From positions 1 through 15,634 of the forward strand of contig JAYPHU010000051.1 of assembly GCA_038127535.1 (NCBI GenBank): a stretch of 15,634 bases of DNA, written 5' to 3'. Source of the DNA: JAYPHU01 sp038127535 (GTDB lineage: Bacteria; Pseudomonadota; Alphaproteobacteria; Rhodospirillales; UBA2165). Made by a program: the position numbers and the translations under genes. Below, piece by piece: positions 7,730-14,206 of the stretch. Below the pieces are notes generated by a model. That model saw only the letters and a list, made by a program, of their open reading frames with translations, did no database searches and was not told where the DNA came from. Numbering within the stretch: position 1 is the first letter of the stretch; each line of letters starts with the position of its first letter.

Positions 7730-8638
7730 GTGAGCAAAGGCACAATCGGGGTGATGAGCCCCGGCGACATGGGGCACGGTGTGGCCGGCGCCATCGTTGA
7801 AAAAGGCTATCGGGTGCTGACCCTTTTGGAGGGCCGGAGCGAGATCAGCCTGGAGCGCGCCGCCCGAGCCTATATGAAAGACGCGGGCACGCTCGAGGAG
7901 CTTGTGGCCCAGTCCGAGGTGGTGCTGTCCATCATGCCGCCGGAGCTGGCCTTGAGTTTCGCCAAGGACCTGGCGGCGGCCACGAAGGTCAGCGGTAATA
8001 CACTGATCTTTGCCGACTGTAACGCGGTCTCGCCGGGCACGACTATGGAGATCGCGGCGGTAATGGAGGAAGTTGGCGCGACGTTCGTCAAAATCGGCAT
8101 CATCGGCGGGCGGCCCGGCAAGGGCTCTGGGCCCAAGTTCTACGCCAGCGGTCCGGACACCGATAAGCTTGCTTTCCTGGATGGCGATGGAATCAGCTAC
8201 CGGCCCATGGGTGATGACCTAACCCAAGCTGCTGCGATCAAAATGTGCTACGCCGGGTTGACCAAGGGCACCATGACCCTGCACACATTGGTGCTGACGG
8301 CGGCGGAGCTTCTTGGGGTTAGTGATGAACTGCGGGCCGAGTTGGAAACGTCTCAAGCCTGGCATTGGGATTCCATGGACAAGCGGGTGCCGTTCTATGC
8401 CGCCGATGCGGGCCGCTGGGCAGGCGAGATGGATGAAATTTCGCGAACCTTCGGCGACGCGGGTGTCACGCCCAATATGCATAAGGGCGCTGCGGATACG
8501 TTCCGGCTGCTGGACGAAACGCCACTCAGGGAGGAAACCAGGGAGACGCTGGATAAAAGCCGGACCCTGGATCAATCGGTTAAAATTTATGCCGACGCGG
8601 CGCGGGCGAGAAAGTCAGGGAAAAAAGCGGCCGAGTAA
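7730..8638 (+). CDS. NAD(P)-dependent oxidoreductase, 6-phosphogluconate/beta-hydroxyacid dehydrogenase-like with DUF1932-type C-terminus
   Basis: A 302-residue protein. An N-terminal Rossmann fold has GTIGVMSPGDMGHGVAGAI (residues 4-22) and the segment VVLSIMPPELA. A C-terminal all-helical domain of the DUF1932 type starts near AAAIKMCYAGLTKG, whose Lys occupies the usual catalytic position of beta-hydroxyacid dehydrogenases. The GIIGGRPGKG segment matches the family's substrate-binding loop. It starts at GTG 7730 with GGAAGGA six bases upstream; an in-frame GTG at 7709 would add seven poor residues. Homologues reduce or oxidise small hydroxy acids; the substrate here is unknown. It is divergent from arsR and may share its operator. 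Confidence 0.88.
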   Translation: MSKGTIGVMSPGDMGHGVAGAIVEKGYRVLTLLEGRSEISLERAARAYMKDAGTLEELVAQSEVVLSIMPPELALSFAKDLAAATKVSGNTLIFADCNAVSPGTTMEIAAVMEEVGATFVKIGIIGGRPGKGSGPKFYASGPDTDKLAFLDGDGISYRPMGDDLTQAAAIKMCYAGLTKGTMTLHTLVLTAAELLGVSDELRAELETSQAWHWDSMDKRVPFYAADAGRWAGEMDEISRTFGDAGVTPNMHKGAADTFRLLDETPLREETRETLDKSRTLDQSVKIYADAARARKSGKKAAE

Positions 8639-8811
8639 GTGATTCACCTGACTTTTGAAAATGGTTGATGGGTGTAGTTTATCCAATATTCCCTCTGGAT
8701 TTATGGCGCATTTTTCGTGTCATGAGGAAATTACGTATGTGCCCGAGGGTTTGCGCGAATTAAGAAGAATGGACGTGTCTGTCTGACAATGAAAAATGCG
8801 AGGCCCATCAC

Positions 8812-9306
8812 ATGAATACTAAGATCAGCATCGCCGCCAGCGTTGTGCTCCTGCTGATCGGCGGCGGTCTCGTTTTCTTTTTTTCCGGCCGGCCGGCCAT
8901 GCAGATCGGCACGGCGATTATCACCTTGATCGCGATCGAGGCGCTTTGGTTGTTGAAGAGCTTTATGCGCAACAACTCCATAAAGGCGGCGCGGCTCGAC
9001 AGAGATTCTAAGGCTTTCCTGGATTACATCCACGGCAAATTCAATGAAAAGGGCATCAATGAAATCGGCCGGCAGACCCACGGCTTGAATGCCGCGATGA
9101 TGCTCAAAATGAAACAAGGTGAGATCGAGGGCGAGGAGCAGCTCTTAAAAACCTTGCGGCCCGTACTAGCCGATAAATTCGACAAGGTGCGGGATATTAA
9201 ATATCTGGCGGCCACGCTCACCAGTTACTATTTGACGGCGGATGAAAATTCCGAGACCCGGCTTCGCTTGAACCAGTTCATTAAAGGCGACTACCAGGCC
9301 GGATAA
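8812..9306 (+). CDS. Membrane-anchored protein of unknown family, first of a tandem pair
   Basis: A 164-residue protein I cannot assign. Residues 5-25 and about 31-49 form two membrane helices flanking FSGRPAMQIG. The rest is a charged, mainly helical soluble domain whose core IHGKFNEKGINEIGRQTHG continues through MKQGEI to LAATLTSYY. The core is repeated in the next gene. GAGG lies eight bases before the ATG. The two helices with a very short turn suggest a hairpin anchor with the C-terminal domain in the cytoplasm (inference). No catalytic motif is visible. Confidence 0.75.
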   Translation: MNTKISIAASVVLLLIGGGLVFFFSGRPAMQIGTAIITLIAIEALWLLKSFMRNNSIKAARLDRDSKAFLDYIHGKFNEKGINEIGRQTHGLNAAMMLKMKQGEIEGEEQLLKTLRPVLADKFDKVRDIKYLAATLTSYYLTADENSETRLRLNQFIKGDYQAG

Positions 9307-9442
9307 GTCGAGCAATCTCCAAGCGTATTCGTACCTTCCTCATTTACGTACCGTTCTTTCGGTAATTGCGTATTCGATGGGATTCCCGCTGGGACTAATA
9401 TCCCGCCCATAAAAATCCGTTCAGAGTTTTTGCAGGTTCTCC

Positions 9443-9964
9443 ATGAAAGTATTTGCGCGTATCGGCTTGAGCGTGTTGATCATTCTCGCCGCTGGTGTAG
9501 CGGTGTTGTTTTTCTGGGAACGTCCGGTTATGCAGGGAATTTCCGGGCTGGTCGGCCTGGCCATTCTGGTGTCGGTGTGGTTTGTGAAGAACCTGGATAT
9601 CGTCGGCAGTTTGAAAAGCGCCAACCATCCGTCGCGAATCGATGGCGAGGCCAAGGTGCTTCTCGTCATGATTCATTCCAAATTCAACGAGCGCGGCATC
9701 GAAGAGATCAGCCGACAGACCCAGGGCTTTATCGTTGCCGCCATGCGCCGGATGAAGAACGGCCAAATCAATGACGAGAAAAAACTTATGAAGCTTCTGA
9801 ATCCGATCCCAGCATCGCAATTCGCCCGGGCGCGGGACGTGAATTTTCTGGCCGCGACCGTCGCCAGCTATCAATTCCGCGCCGATGAAGACACGGACCA
9901 CGGCTACAAGACCCGGACCCGCCTGAACAACTTCATCGCCGGCGTCAACGACACCAGCCTCTAA
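9443..9964 (+). CDS. Membrane-anchored paralogue of the preceding gene
   Basis: A 173-residue protein with the same plan: two membrane helices (about 7-24 and 32-50) around FWERPVMQGIS, then a soluble domain with IHSKFNERGIEEISRQTQG, MKNGQI, LAATVASYQF and TRLNNFI near the end. By hand alignment about half of the 76 core positions are identical to the upstream gene, while the membrane part has diverged. The 136-base gap between the two holds no gene. AGGT a few bases before the ATG is a modest ribosome site. Tandem duplication is the simplest origin. Function is unknown. Confidence 0.75.
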   Translation: MKVFARIGLSVLIILAAGVAVLFFWERPVMQGISGLVGLAILVSVWFVKNLDIVGSLKSANHPSRIDGEAKVLLVMIHSKFNERGIEEISRQTQGFIVAAMRRMKNGQINDEKKLMKLLNPIPASQFARARDVNFLAATVASYQFRADEDTDHGYKTRTRLNNFIAGVNDTSL

Positions 9965-9967
9965 ATT

Positions 9968-10153
9968 TTAAGCGGCGGTGCGCCAGCGTTTGGCGATCCG
10001 CTGAGCACGGAGCTCAGCAAACAGTTCGGTAATTTCTTGCGCGTCGACGCCATCCCGTTCCATCAGCAATTTTACGCTCGTATCTTCGAGAAGCGCGTCG
10101 AGTCCGAGTTCTTGGTCTTGGCGTTGATTGGCCGGTGTATTGTTTTGGGTCAT
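9968..10153 (-). CDS. Small hypothetical protein (61 aa), acidic-to-basic helical
   Basis: The 61-residue frame reads MTQNNTPANQRQDQ, then LGLDALLEDTSVKLLMERD, GVDAQEITELFAELR and a basic tail AKRWRTAA. It is probably two helices with a polar N-terminus, resembling short alphaproteobacterial proteins that have an LLxDxxVxLLMxxDGV pattern; I do not know a function. Start choice is weak: ATG 10153, ATG 10162 and GTG 10165 are in frame and none has a good Shine-Dalgarno. It ends three bases from the stop of the paralogue gene, so the two converge without room for a separate terminator. Confidence 0.55.
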   Translation of the reverse strand: MTQNNTPANQRQDQELGLDALLEDTSVKLLMERDGVDAQEITELFAELRAQRIAKRWRTAA

Positions 10154-10165
10154 AGCCACCATCAC

Positions 10166-10405
10166 TTGTTAGCGATTTTGTTCGTGGCGCTTTTATAGAG
10201 GCGGGATGTGACTTTCCCATGACAATGATCTAATGAATATACGTCAGGGTTGATTACCTTTTCATAATTGCATAATATATAGTCACTATTATATAAGACT
10301 ATTAAATATTCAAAAAATGAGCAGGATGAGGTGAATAGCTGCAACTCTTTGATTTTATAAAAATTACATAGTGTCCAATAAGAACCAACCGTAAGGAGAA
10401 TCGCC
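10166..10405. promoter_or_regulatory. AT-rich divergent intergenic region between two small genes
   Basis: About 240 bases without a gene. The part from about 10240 to 10380 is strikingly rich in A and T compared with the surrounding sequence, with runs such as ATAATATATAG and TTATATAAG and an imperfect dyad around 10265-10290. It probably contains the promoters of the small genes at 10153 (minus) and 10406 (plus). The right end carries AAGGAG for the plus gene. No individual promoter pair could be fixed with confidence. Confidence 0.45.
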
Positions 10406-10573
10406 ATGCAGTACGGATTACCCAATATCATCGGATATCGGATGGACCGCCAAGGCAATCTCCATATTCGGGAAGTCGGCAATAAGGAACGTCAGGCGAC
10501 GAGGGAGGAGATCAATTATCTCCTGACCGAACGGCCGGATTTGATTCTGCAGCTGGCCCAGCAGGCCTATTAG
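10406..10573 (+). CDS. Small hypothetical protein (55 aa)
   Basis: A 56-codon gene with a textbook ribosome binding site (AAGGAG, seven bases, ATG). The protein begins MQYGLPNIIGYRMDRQGNLH, followed by IREVGNKERQATREEINYLL, and ends LQLAQQAY. Prediction by eye: a short beta-hairpin (about 8-25) followed by two helices. There are no Cys or His clusters and no membrane segment. The codon use looks native. It stands alone downstream of the AT-rich intergenic region. I do not recognise it. Confidence 0.6.
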   Translation: MQYGLPNIIGYRMDRQGNLHIREVGNKERQATREEINYLLTERPDLILQLAQQAY

Positions 10574-10600
10574 CCGGCACGACAGCCACTCAAAATTTGG

Positions 10601-11026
10601 CTACTTGGAACCGGGCGGGCCCTGGAACTCCCAGGTGTGTCCTTCCGGGTCCAATACAAAGAGCTGCGGCTCGCCGATCAGGTTGGACATTTCATGATAG
10701 TCCACGCCGAGGGCTTCCATGCGCGCCCGGAACGCATCCACGTCCTTGATGCGCCATGCCGTGTGCCGTCCGGCGGGCTGGATACCGGCGTCTTTGCCCG
10801 GGATATAGGTCTCGTCATTGGAAATCAGATGGAACTGGACAGTGTCTTCCTCGTCGCCGAGCCAGGCGCCGCGGCCAAGTTCGTCAAGCGCCGGCGGGCG
10901 GGGCAGTACTTTGAGCCCGAACACATCGCAGTAAAACTTGATGCATTCATCGAGCTTCTCGTCGGACACAGGGATGCCCTCGTGGATGCTTGCGCTGAAT
11001 CCAAAATTGGGAATATCGTCCGGCAT
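10601..11026 (-). CDS. VOC-superfamily (glyoxalase/extradiol-dioxygenase fold) metalloenzyme
   Basis: A 141-residue vicinal-oxygen-chelate protein with two beta-alpha-beta-beta-beta modules. Module 1 begins at ASIHEGIPVSD, with CIKFYCDVFGLKVLPRP as its helix and turn. Module 2 begins at GRHTAWRI and ends DPEGHTWEFQG. Likely metal ligands are H15, H66, H88 and E133, at the standard VOC positions, so an active metal site seems intact. AGGAG lies eight bases before the ATG and overlaps the end region of the upstream monooxygenase, indicating coupling. Last gene of the amidase-monooxygenase-VOC operon. It could be a ring-cleaving dioxygenase, glyoxalase or isomerase; context favours aromatic catabolism (inference). 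Confidence 0.88.
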   Translation of the reverse strand: MPDDIPNFGFSASIHEGIPVSDEKLDECIKFYCDVFGLKVLPRPPALDELGRGAWLGDEEDTVQFHLISNDETYIPGKDAGIQPAGRHTAWRIKDVDAFRARMEALGVDYHEMSNLIGEPQLFVLDPEGHTWEFQGPPGSK

Positions 11027-11041
11027 AGTCGGTACTCCTGA

Positions 11042-12283
11042 TCAGGTGGGGGATTTTTGCATATCCGGCGAACGAAGCAAGTGCGTTGCGCCGTAATGAT
11101 CCATGACATGGACGGGATCGCGGAACTTCTTCAATGCGTCGTCCGCGTCCTTGATCCGGTCGTGTTCGATATAATAGCCGAGCCGGCGGCTGTGGGCGAC
11201 GATCTCCCGGCCAAAGGCGAGGCGCGCTGTCTCGAACGCTGCCAGTCCCTTGTCCAACTCACTATGGGCCGCCAGGCTGTCGGCCAGCGATTCCGCGTCC
11301 AGGGCAGCCTTGGTGATGCCGCTGGCCACATGGGGCCGGGCGATAAACGCCGCATCGCCAATGATCGCCACCCGGCCAAATACTAGCCGGTCGCTCTCCA
11401 TATCAGAGATCGCCTGCAGCAACGGCTGCGGTGCGCGGATCACCGGTTCGGCCACGGTCTCCCAAAACTCGGCCGCCGCATCCGCCTTCATTTGCTCGAT
11501 AAATATTGGCCGGATCAGGGGCGGCGGGATAGCGACACCGTGATACTTGCCGCTGGCATCGGTGAACATGTCGCGTAACGCCTCGTCCGAGGCGGTGGGC
11601 CGGTACCAGATGAAATAGAACCGTTGCGCGTCTTCGCTGGTAGCCTCTTCCGCGCCCGGCACTTCCATGGTCAGCATGAAGCCGCTGTCGATGAAGGAGA
11701 AGATGATGTGGTCGTGGACGACCTTTTGTGCATCGCCTTTGACCAGGCTGCCGTCGACAATGCCCCGCCACGCCACATAGCCCGGAAATTGCGGCCGCAC
11801 CTCAGGCTGAAACTTTTGACGGATGGTTGAGGTGTTGCCGTCGGAGGCGACCAGCAGATCACCTGTCTCCCGGGAGCCGTCGGCAAAGATCGCCGTGACG
11901 CTGTGCGCGTCCTGTTTGATGTCCACCAGTTCTTTGCCGGGATTATAGTCTTCATCCGGAAAGCCGGCGCGGAGCGTTGAATAGACCCGGGCCCAGGAAC
12001 TCCCCGATGTGCCGCCCTCCAACTCATATTTCAGCTCGCCATTATTGCCGAGCCAGAGGCTGGAATGCTGGACAATACCGCTATTGGTATCCAGCGGCGC
12101 GCCGACTAGGTCCAACAGATCGATCAATTCCTGGGAGATGCCGATGCCGGCCCCGCGGGACGCCAACTCGCCCTTGGAGCGCTCGAACACCCTGACGTCC
12201 CATCCGGTCTGGCGCAATAGCAGCCCGGCGAACAGGCCGCCGACCGATCCGCCGATGATGAGCGCGCGGGGACGGGTGGGAAT
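11042..12283 (-). CDS. FAD-dependent aromatic monooxygenase, 2,6-dihydroxypyridine/salicylate-hydroxylase-like, apparent ATT start
   Basis: Group A flavoprotein hydroxylase of about 413 residues. The FAD motif IIGGSVGGLFAG is at residues 9-20, a DG motif is in LLVASDGNTSTIR, and GDA is at about 309-311 (AIIGDAAFIARPH) with VASGITKA following. YVAWRGIVDG and the RPHVASG stretch resemble 2,6-dihydroxypyridine 3-monooxygenase and its relatives; from memory this is the closest well-studied enzyme. No ATG, GTG or TTG exists upstream of the FAD motif in this frame; the first TTG (12217) would delete it. AAGGGAG lies seven bases before ATT 12283, two bases after the amidase stop, so ATT is my chosen start. 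It would hydroxylate a phenol or hydroxypyridine using NAD(P)H and O2. Confidence 0.85.
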   Translation of the reverse strand: MPTRPRALIIGGSVGGLFAGLLLRQTGWDVRVFERSKGELASRGAGIGISQELIDLLDLVGAPLDTNSGIVQHSSLWLGNNGELKYELEGGTSGSSWARVYSTLRAGFPDEDYNPGKELVDIKQDAHSVTAIFADGSRETGDLLVASDGNTSTIRQKFQPEVRPQFPGYVAWRGIVDGSLVKGDAQKVVHDHIIFSFIDSGFMLTMEVPGAEEATSEDAQRFYFIWYRPTASDEALRDMFTDASGKYHGVAIPPPLIRPIFIEQMKADAAAEFWETVAEPVIRAPQPLLQAISDMESDRLVFGRVAIIGDAAFIARPHVASGITKAALDAESLADSLAAHSELDKGLAAFETARLAFGREIVAHSRRLGYYIEHDRIKDADDALKKFRDPVHVMDHYGATHLLRSPDMQKSPT

Positions 12284-12285
12284 GG

Positions 12286-13059
12286 CTAGGCTCCCTTCGG
12301 CAGATCGAACAATCCGTCGGGCAGGGATTCCATATACTCAAGCGCGCTATTGCTGGTGACCACGTCCGCGTATTTCGCGTGCATGTCCAGCAAAGAGACG
12401 GCGTGCGAGACATCGGCCCGGTCGAAGCAGCCGTCTTCCACGAGACTCACACGATAGTTATGGCTGAACGCATCGACCGTGGAGGCGCGGACACAGCCGG
12501 ACGTGGTGGTGCCGGTCATGATGATGCTGTCCGCCTGCAACAGGTTGAGATAGCTCAGCGTCGGCGCCTCGTGAAAGGCGCTGGGTTTCTGTTTCCAGAC
12601 CACGATGTCGGTCGGGCCCGGCGCGATCTCGTCCATAATATCATTGCCGTCCCGGTTGGTCGGCGGCGGGGCGGGGGGCTCGTCGTTCGTGCCCTCACCA
12701 CGCGGGTTCTTCCAGGTCCAGCTTCCCCGGTCCCATCGGTCTTCCCGCGCGTAGCCGGTGGTGTAGATCACCGGGATGCCCTTCTTGTGGGCGGTGTCGA
12801 TCAGTTTTCGGATGACCGGCAAGGCGTCCCAGGCGGCCTCGCCACAGGACAGTTTCCATCGTTTTATGGACTCGAGAACCGGTTCGCGCTTGTCGCCGCA
12901 GAACGCATAGCTCACGTCGATGATCATCAACACCGGGCGCTTGCCGTAGCCCGCATTTGCGCCGAACCCGGCGGCGTCAAACACCTCCCAATCCCGCTCT
13001 GAAAGATATTTGTCCCAGATATTTGCGCCTTGCTCTGGCGCGTTTCCATCATTCGGCAT
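12286..13059 (-). CDS. Cysteine amidohydrolase of the isochorismatase superfamily (N-carbamoylsarcosine amidase/maleamate amidase-like)
   Basis: A 257-residue protein. The triad of the cysteine-hydrolase fold is visible: D48 (MIIDVSYAF), a Lys in WKQKPSAF (K156 or K158) and the nucleophile C189 in GTTTSGCVRASTVDAF, where the TTTSGCVR signature with its cis-peptide is diagnostic. Relatives hydrolyse N-carbamoylsarcosine, maleamate (NicF of the nicotinate pathway) or related linear amides. An N-terminal extension of about 40 residues and an insert with a Pro-rich loop (PPAPPPT) are present. GGGAG lies eight bases before the ATG. First gene of an operon with the FAD monooxygenase, whose start lies two bases after this stop. 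The combination fits late steps of N-heterocycle breakdown (inference). Confidence 0.9.
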   Translation of the reverse strand: MPNDGNAPEQGANIWDKYLSERDWEVFDAAGFGANAGYGKRPVLMIIDVSYAFCGDKREPVLESIKRWKLSCGEAAWDALPVIRKLIDTAHKKGIPVIYTTGYAREDRWDRGSWTWKNPRGEGTNDEPPAPPPTNRDGNDIMDEIAPGPTDIVVWKQKPSAFHEAPTLSYLNLLQADSIIMTGTTTSGCVRASTVDAFSHNYRVSLVEDGCFDRADVSHAVSLLDMHAKYADVVTSNSALEYMESLPDGLFDLPKGA

Positions 13060-13105
13060 ATCTAAGTCTCCCGGTCTGATTATTTATCCATTGTATAAGT
13101 TTCGG

Positions 13106-13133
13106 TTGGACAGGTCACGAGCCCGAATACTAT
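13106..13133 (+). promoter_or_regulatory. Candidate sigma-70-type promoter for the CoxG-like gene
   Basis: TTGGAC at 13106-13111 and TACTAT at 13128-13133, spaced by 16 bases, lie about 40 bases before the CoxG-like start and just inside the divergent region shared with the amidase operon. Match is fair, not perfect; inferred from sequence only. Confidence 0.45.
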
Positions 13134-13173
13134 AAAGCGTCAAATTCGTGTTGAGCGTGAGAGGAGCCCCAAA

Positions 13174-13791
13174 ATGGACTTAACCGGCGAATATCGCATT
13201 CCCGCCCCCCGACAAGAGGTTTGGGAGGCGTTGAACGATCCGGAGATTTTGAAGCAGTGCATTGACGGCTGCGAGGAGCTCAACAAGGACTCCGACACCT
13301 CTTTCTCCGCCAAGGTTACCGCCAAGGTCGGCCCGGTGAAGGCGAAATTCTCGGGCAAGGTCACCCTTTCCGATCTGGATCCGCCCAACGGCTATAAGAT
13401 TTCGGGCGAGGGCCAGGGCGGCGTCGCCGGCTTTGCCAAGGGCGGCGCGGTGGTTAAGCTGACCGAAGACGGCCGCGATACGGTGCTGAACTACGAAGCC
13501 AATGCCGAGGTCGGCGGCAAGCTCGCAAGTGTCGGCAGCCGGTTGGTGGAAGGCGTCGCCAAAAAGCAGGCGGACGATTTCTTCGGCAAGTTCTCCAATA
13601 TTGTCGGCGGCGGCGCGGACGCCGCCCCGGCGGAAGAGGCGGCCCCGGCGGAAGCAGCCCCAGCGGCGGAGGCCACACCTGCCGCGGCGTCGGCGGACAA
13701 TGCGCCCGAACACAGCGGCATGTCGCCCATGGTGTGGGGCATCGGCATCATCGTGGTGGTTGCGATTATCGCCTTTATTGCGTCGAACTAG
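13174..13791 (+). CDS. CoxG-like SRPBCC protein with C-terminal membrane anchor
   Basis: A 205-residue protein. Residues 1-145 are the CoxG (carbon-monoxide-dehydrogenase subunit G) SRPBCC fold: GEYRIPAPRQEVWEALNDPEILKQCIDGCEEL, KVGPVKAKFSGKV, and a GEGQGGVAGFAKGGA loop. Residues 148-180 are a low-complexity Ala/Pro/Glu linker, and the last 20 or so residues are one membrane helix (MVWGIGIIVVVAIIAFIASN). CoxG proteins are reported to anchor CO dehydrogenase to the membrane and carry quinone to it. No coxL, coxM or coxS is in the window, so a partner, if any, is elsewhere; many CoxG homologues occur with other xanthine-oxidase-type hydroxylases. GAGGAG lies seven bases before ATG. Divergent from the amidase operon. 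Confidence 0.88.
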   Translation: MDLTGEYRIPAPRQEVWEALNDPEILKQCIDGCEELNKDSDTSFSAKVTAKVGPVKAKFSGKVTLSDLDPPNGYKISGEGQGGVAGFAKGGAVVKLTEDGRDTVLNYEANAEVGGKLASVGSRLVEGVAKKQADDFFGKFSNIVGGGADAAPAEEAAPAEAAPAAEATPAAASADNAPEHSGMSPMVWGIGIIVVVAIIAFIASN

Positions 13792-13816
13792 GCCTTTAAG
13801 ACACAATATTCCAGGA

Positions 13817-13844
13817 TTGAGGATCGTTCTAAAACGATCCTCAA
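13817..13844. terminator. Perfect 12-bp inverted repeat after the CoxG-like gene
   Basis: TTGAGGATCGTT, loop CTAA, AACGATCCTCAA. It lies 26 bases after the CoxG-like stop. Position and shape suit a transcript end, but no T-run follows on the plus strand, so it is either a non-canonical terminator, an RNA-stabilising hairpin or a protein-binding dyad. Confidence 0.5.
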
Positions 13845-14043
13845 CACGCTGATATCTAAAATTAAATTTTCGTAATGTTGGCTGTCGCGCGCCGATTTTT
13901 CTTGCTTTTTCCGGTCAAATCGTTCAGGTTCAAGCGTCGCAGTCGGTAGAGGTCGCCAGAAAGGGGCCTCGTCACCGGGGGATCGTCGGCCGAAAGGCGG
14001 CACAAACATAGACGGCATGTTGCTCAATAGGAGAATGTGACCA

Positions 14044-14076
14044 ATGATCAAAGCTCTCTTGAAAAGTCCCGTTTAG
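14044..14076 (+). other. Ten-codon ORF with ribosome binding site, possible leader peptide
   Basis: MIKALLKSPV then TAG, with AGGAG ten bases upstream (14029-14033). It ends ten bases before the GC-rich hairpin. The arrangement looks like a leader peptide followed by an attenuator, but there is no run of regulatory codons, and chance is possible. Confidence 0.3.
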
Positions 14077-14085
14077 GCATAGTTG

Positions 14086-14103
14086 CCGGGCCGCGAGGCC
14101 CGG
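14086..14103 (+). terminator. GC-rich hairpin upstream of rpoH
   Basis: CCGGGCC, loop GCGA, GGCCCGG: a perfect 7-bp GC stem closed by a GNRA-type tetraloop, followed by ATTTGAAC, which has only a short T-run. It may be a weak intrinsic terminator or attenuator for transcripts entering from upstream. Confidence 0.45.
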
Positions 14104-14206
14104 ATTTGAACACCGAAACAATTGCGGAATGGTCCGCATGTCGTGTCAGCGGTTTTATACGACCGGATTTCGGATAAGACTGCGTTAAGTAAACGGGAGA
14201 TTGACA

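Larger units (their letters stand above)
13845..14206. other. Non-coding stretch upstream of rpoH
   Basis: About 360 bases with no convincing gene. It contains a 10-codon ORF with an AGGAG site (14044-14076), a GC-rich hairpin (14086-14103) and a short dyad TGCGGA/TCCGCA (14123-14138), each listed or discussed separately. A minus-strand frame of 87 codons from a TTG crosses it, but it reads through the inverted repeat and has no ribosome site, so I do not call it. The rpoH promoter must be in this region, but I could not fix it. Confidence 0.4.

Noticed and set aside
8789..8815. 8-codon ORF whose TGA overlaps the ATG of the 8812 gene
   Set aside because: No Shine-Dalgarno before it; a four-base ATGA overlap this short is likely chance.
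9307..9442. Direct repeat GCGTATTCG (two copies about 43 bases apart) and a small hairpin TACCG/CGGTA
   Set aside because: Too short, and no T-run or further copies; could be chance in a short spacer.
13180..13806. 208-codon minus-strand ORF across the CoxG-like gene
   Set aside because: Low-complexity Arg/Gly-rich shadow of a well-supported plus-strand gene; no ribosome site.
13788..14051. 87-codon minus-strand frame
   Set aside because: Needs a TTG start without ribosome site, reads through the inverted repeat, and shows no family resemblance.
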